Assembly: GCF_026745355.1 (NCBI RefSeq)
Contig: NC_079206.1
Location: 45,838,716-45,902,715, forward strand
Direction: 5' to 3'
Length of the DNA stretch: 64,000 nt
Origin: Beta vulgaris subsp. vulgaris
Lineage: Eukaryota > Streptophyta > Magnoliopsida > Caryophyllales > Amaranthaceae
The translations under genes and the position numbers were made by a program. Below are positions 63,346 to 64,000 of this stretch, piece by piece. The notes under the pieces are model-generated. The model was given only the letters and a program-made list of their open reading frames with translations. It was not told the DNA's origin and ran no database searches. Each line of letters opens with the position of its first letter. Within the stretch, counting starts at the first letter, position 1.

Positions 63346-64000
63346 TTGTATTTCCGAACTTGATATTCATTTTTTCGATTCCCACTAAAATATATCAAGG
63401 AAAACTCAATATTTAAAAGGAACAAATATAATAATGTGGATACTTAAAGCATGATTAAAAGTTTGTTGAGATGGTAATTGTGTCATGTATAATAGCAAGA
63501 GGTCATGGGTTCAAATTTTGTTGCAAGTTAATTTTACTTTTGTTAATTGACATGCCTTATGTACACATTGGGCACTTCTAGTAGAGTAACAGAGGTGCCA
63601 CGTGGCGTACATACATTATCACGCATGCCTTTTAATAAATTTGTATAGATAGATATCTTCCCCAAGGCTACTTGGTCCGCGCTTAAAGTGATGGTCCTAG
63701 CGTGCCCTTTGGGGAGGAACAAGGTCCGAAATGCCGAACTTGGGGTGGCATCAAGGATCGGTAACCACTTGCTCGAGTATAATGATAAAAGGATGAGTGA
63801 GATGGTGCTTGTTGGACCACCTATGTGGTTGTCCTGAGGGGAGGACCAAGATGTTAGGCCATGGCGTGGGCTTGGTTGTGGTGTCAAAGAAGATCATACG
63901 AGTGTCTTGCTTTGCCAGGGGGATAAGGATCTTGTTTGCGATCTCAAAGGTTTTGGGGATCCCTAGTGTGAAGCAGGAGATGCTACAGCTTTGGGTGGTG
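63346..64000. other. Unassigned, possibly Helitron body
   Basis: GC-richer than its surroundings from 63650 on. Long stop-poor stretches exist on both strands (minus-strand 114-codon frame 63543-63887; plus-strand frame through about 63640-63835), but neither protein is recognised. It may be captured or decayed gene sequence. Confidence 0.35.

Overview
This window is nuclear DNA from a flowering plant, probably a eudicot; the species cannot be named from the sequence. The signs are Ty3/gypsy chromoviruses, Ty1/copia, a LINE, Stowaway-like MITEs, a Helitron-type terminus and one 28-exon nuclear gene with GT-AG introns whose protein matches a plant FHA/AAA+ ATPase family along its whole length. 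No bacterial or organellar gene organisation is present.

Left part (1-34299) is a nest of retrotransposons. The oldest layer is a broken Tat-type Ty3/gypsy element on the minus strand (gag pieces 30540-33031, tRNA-Arg-like primer site, LTR 33399-34299). A tandem array of a Tekay/Del-type chromovirus, also minus strand, lies against it: LTR 27776-30393, internal region B 21240-27775, shared LTR 18655-21239, internal region A running off the left edge. Copy A is split in its RNase H domain by a plus-strand element that carries no recognisable gene (1921-14244, 5-bp target duplication ATGAC). That element has three 3.75-kb LTRs separated by two internal regions of only about 0.52 kb, so it is a non-autonomous element in LTR-int-LTR-int-LTR form.

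Middle part (34300-45740): a decayed copia element with matching CATCT target duplications (35177-40801), a 17-unit palindromic minisatellite (41079-41685), and a minus-strand LINE remnant (42299-45095) with a DUF4283-type ORF1, an endonuclease and a scrap of reverse transcriptase.

Right part (46060-61488) is the only apparently functional gene: a minus-strand gene of 28 coding exons encoding a 1251-residue protein with an Asn/Asp/Thr-rich N-terminus, an FHA domain and a C-terminal AAA+ ATPase. All exon phases join without a break. Its introns hold several MITEs, a TIR element with about 100-bp termini and microsatellites. Beyond its 5' end are a minisatellite (62833-63305) and a Helitron-like 3' terminus (63310-63345).

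The observations most worth a second look are the three-LTR non-coding array with its conserved post-PBS and pre-PPT hairpins, an extra acidic ORF between primer site and gag in both Tekay copies, small hairpins shared between otherwise dissimilar LTR families, and the palindromic minisatellite. Exon borders, domains and repeat borders were read by eye; no alignment or database search was run.
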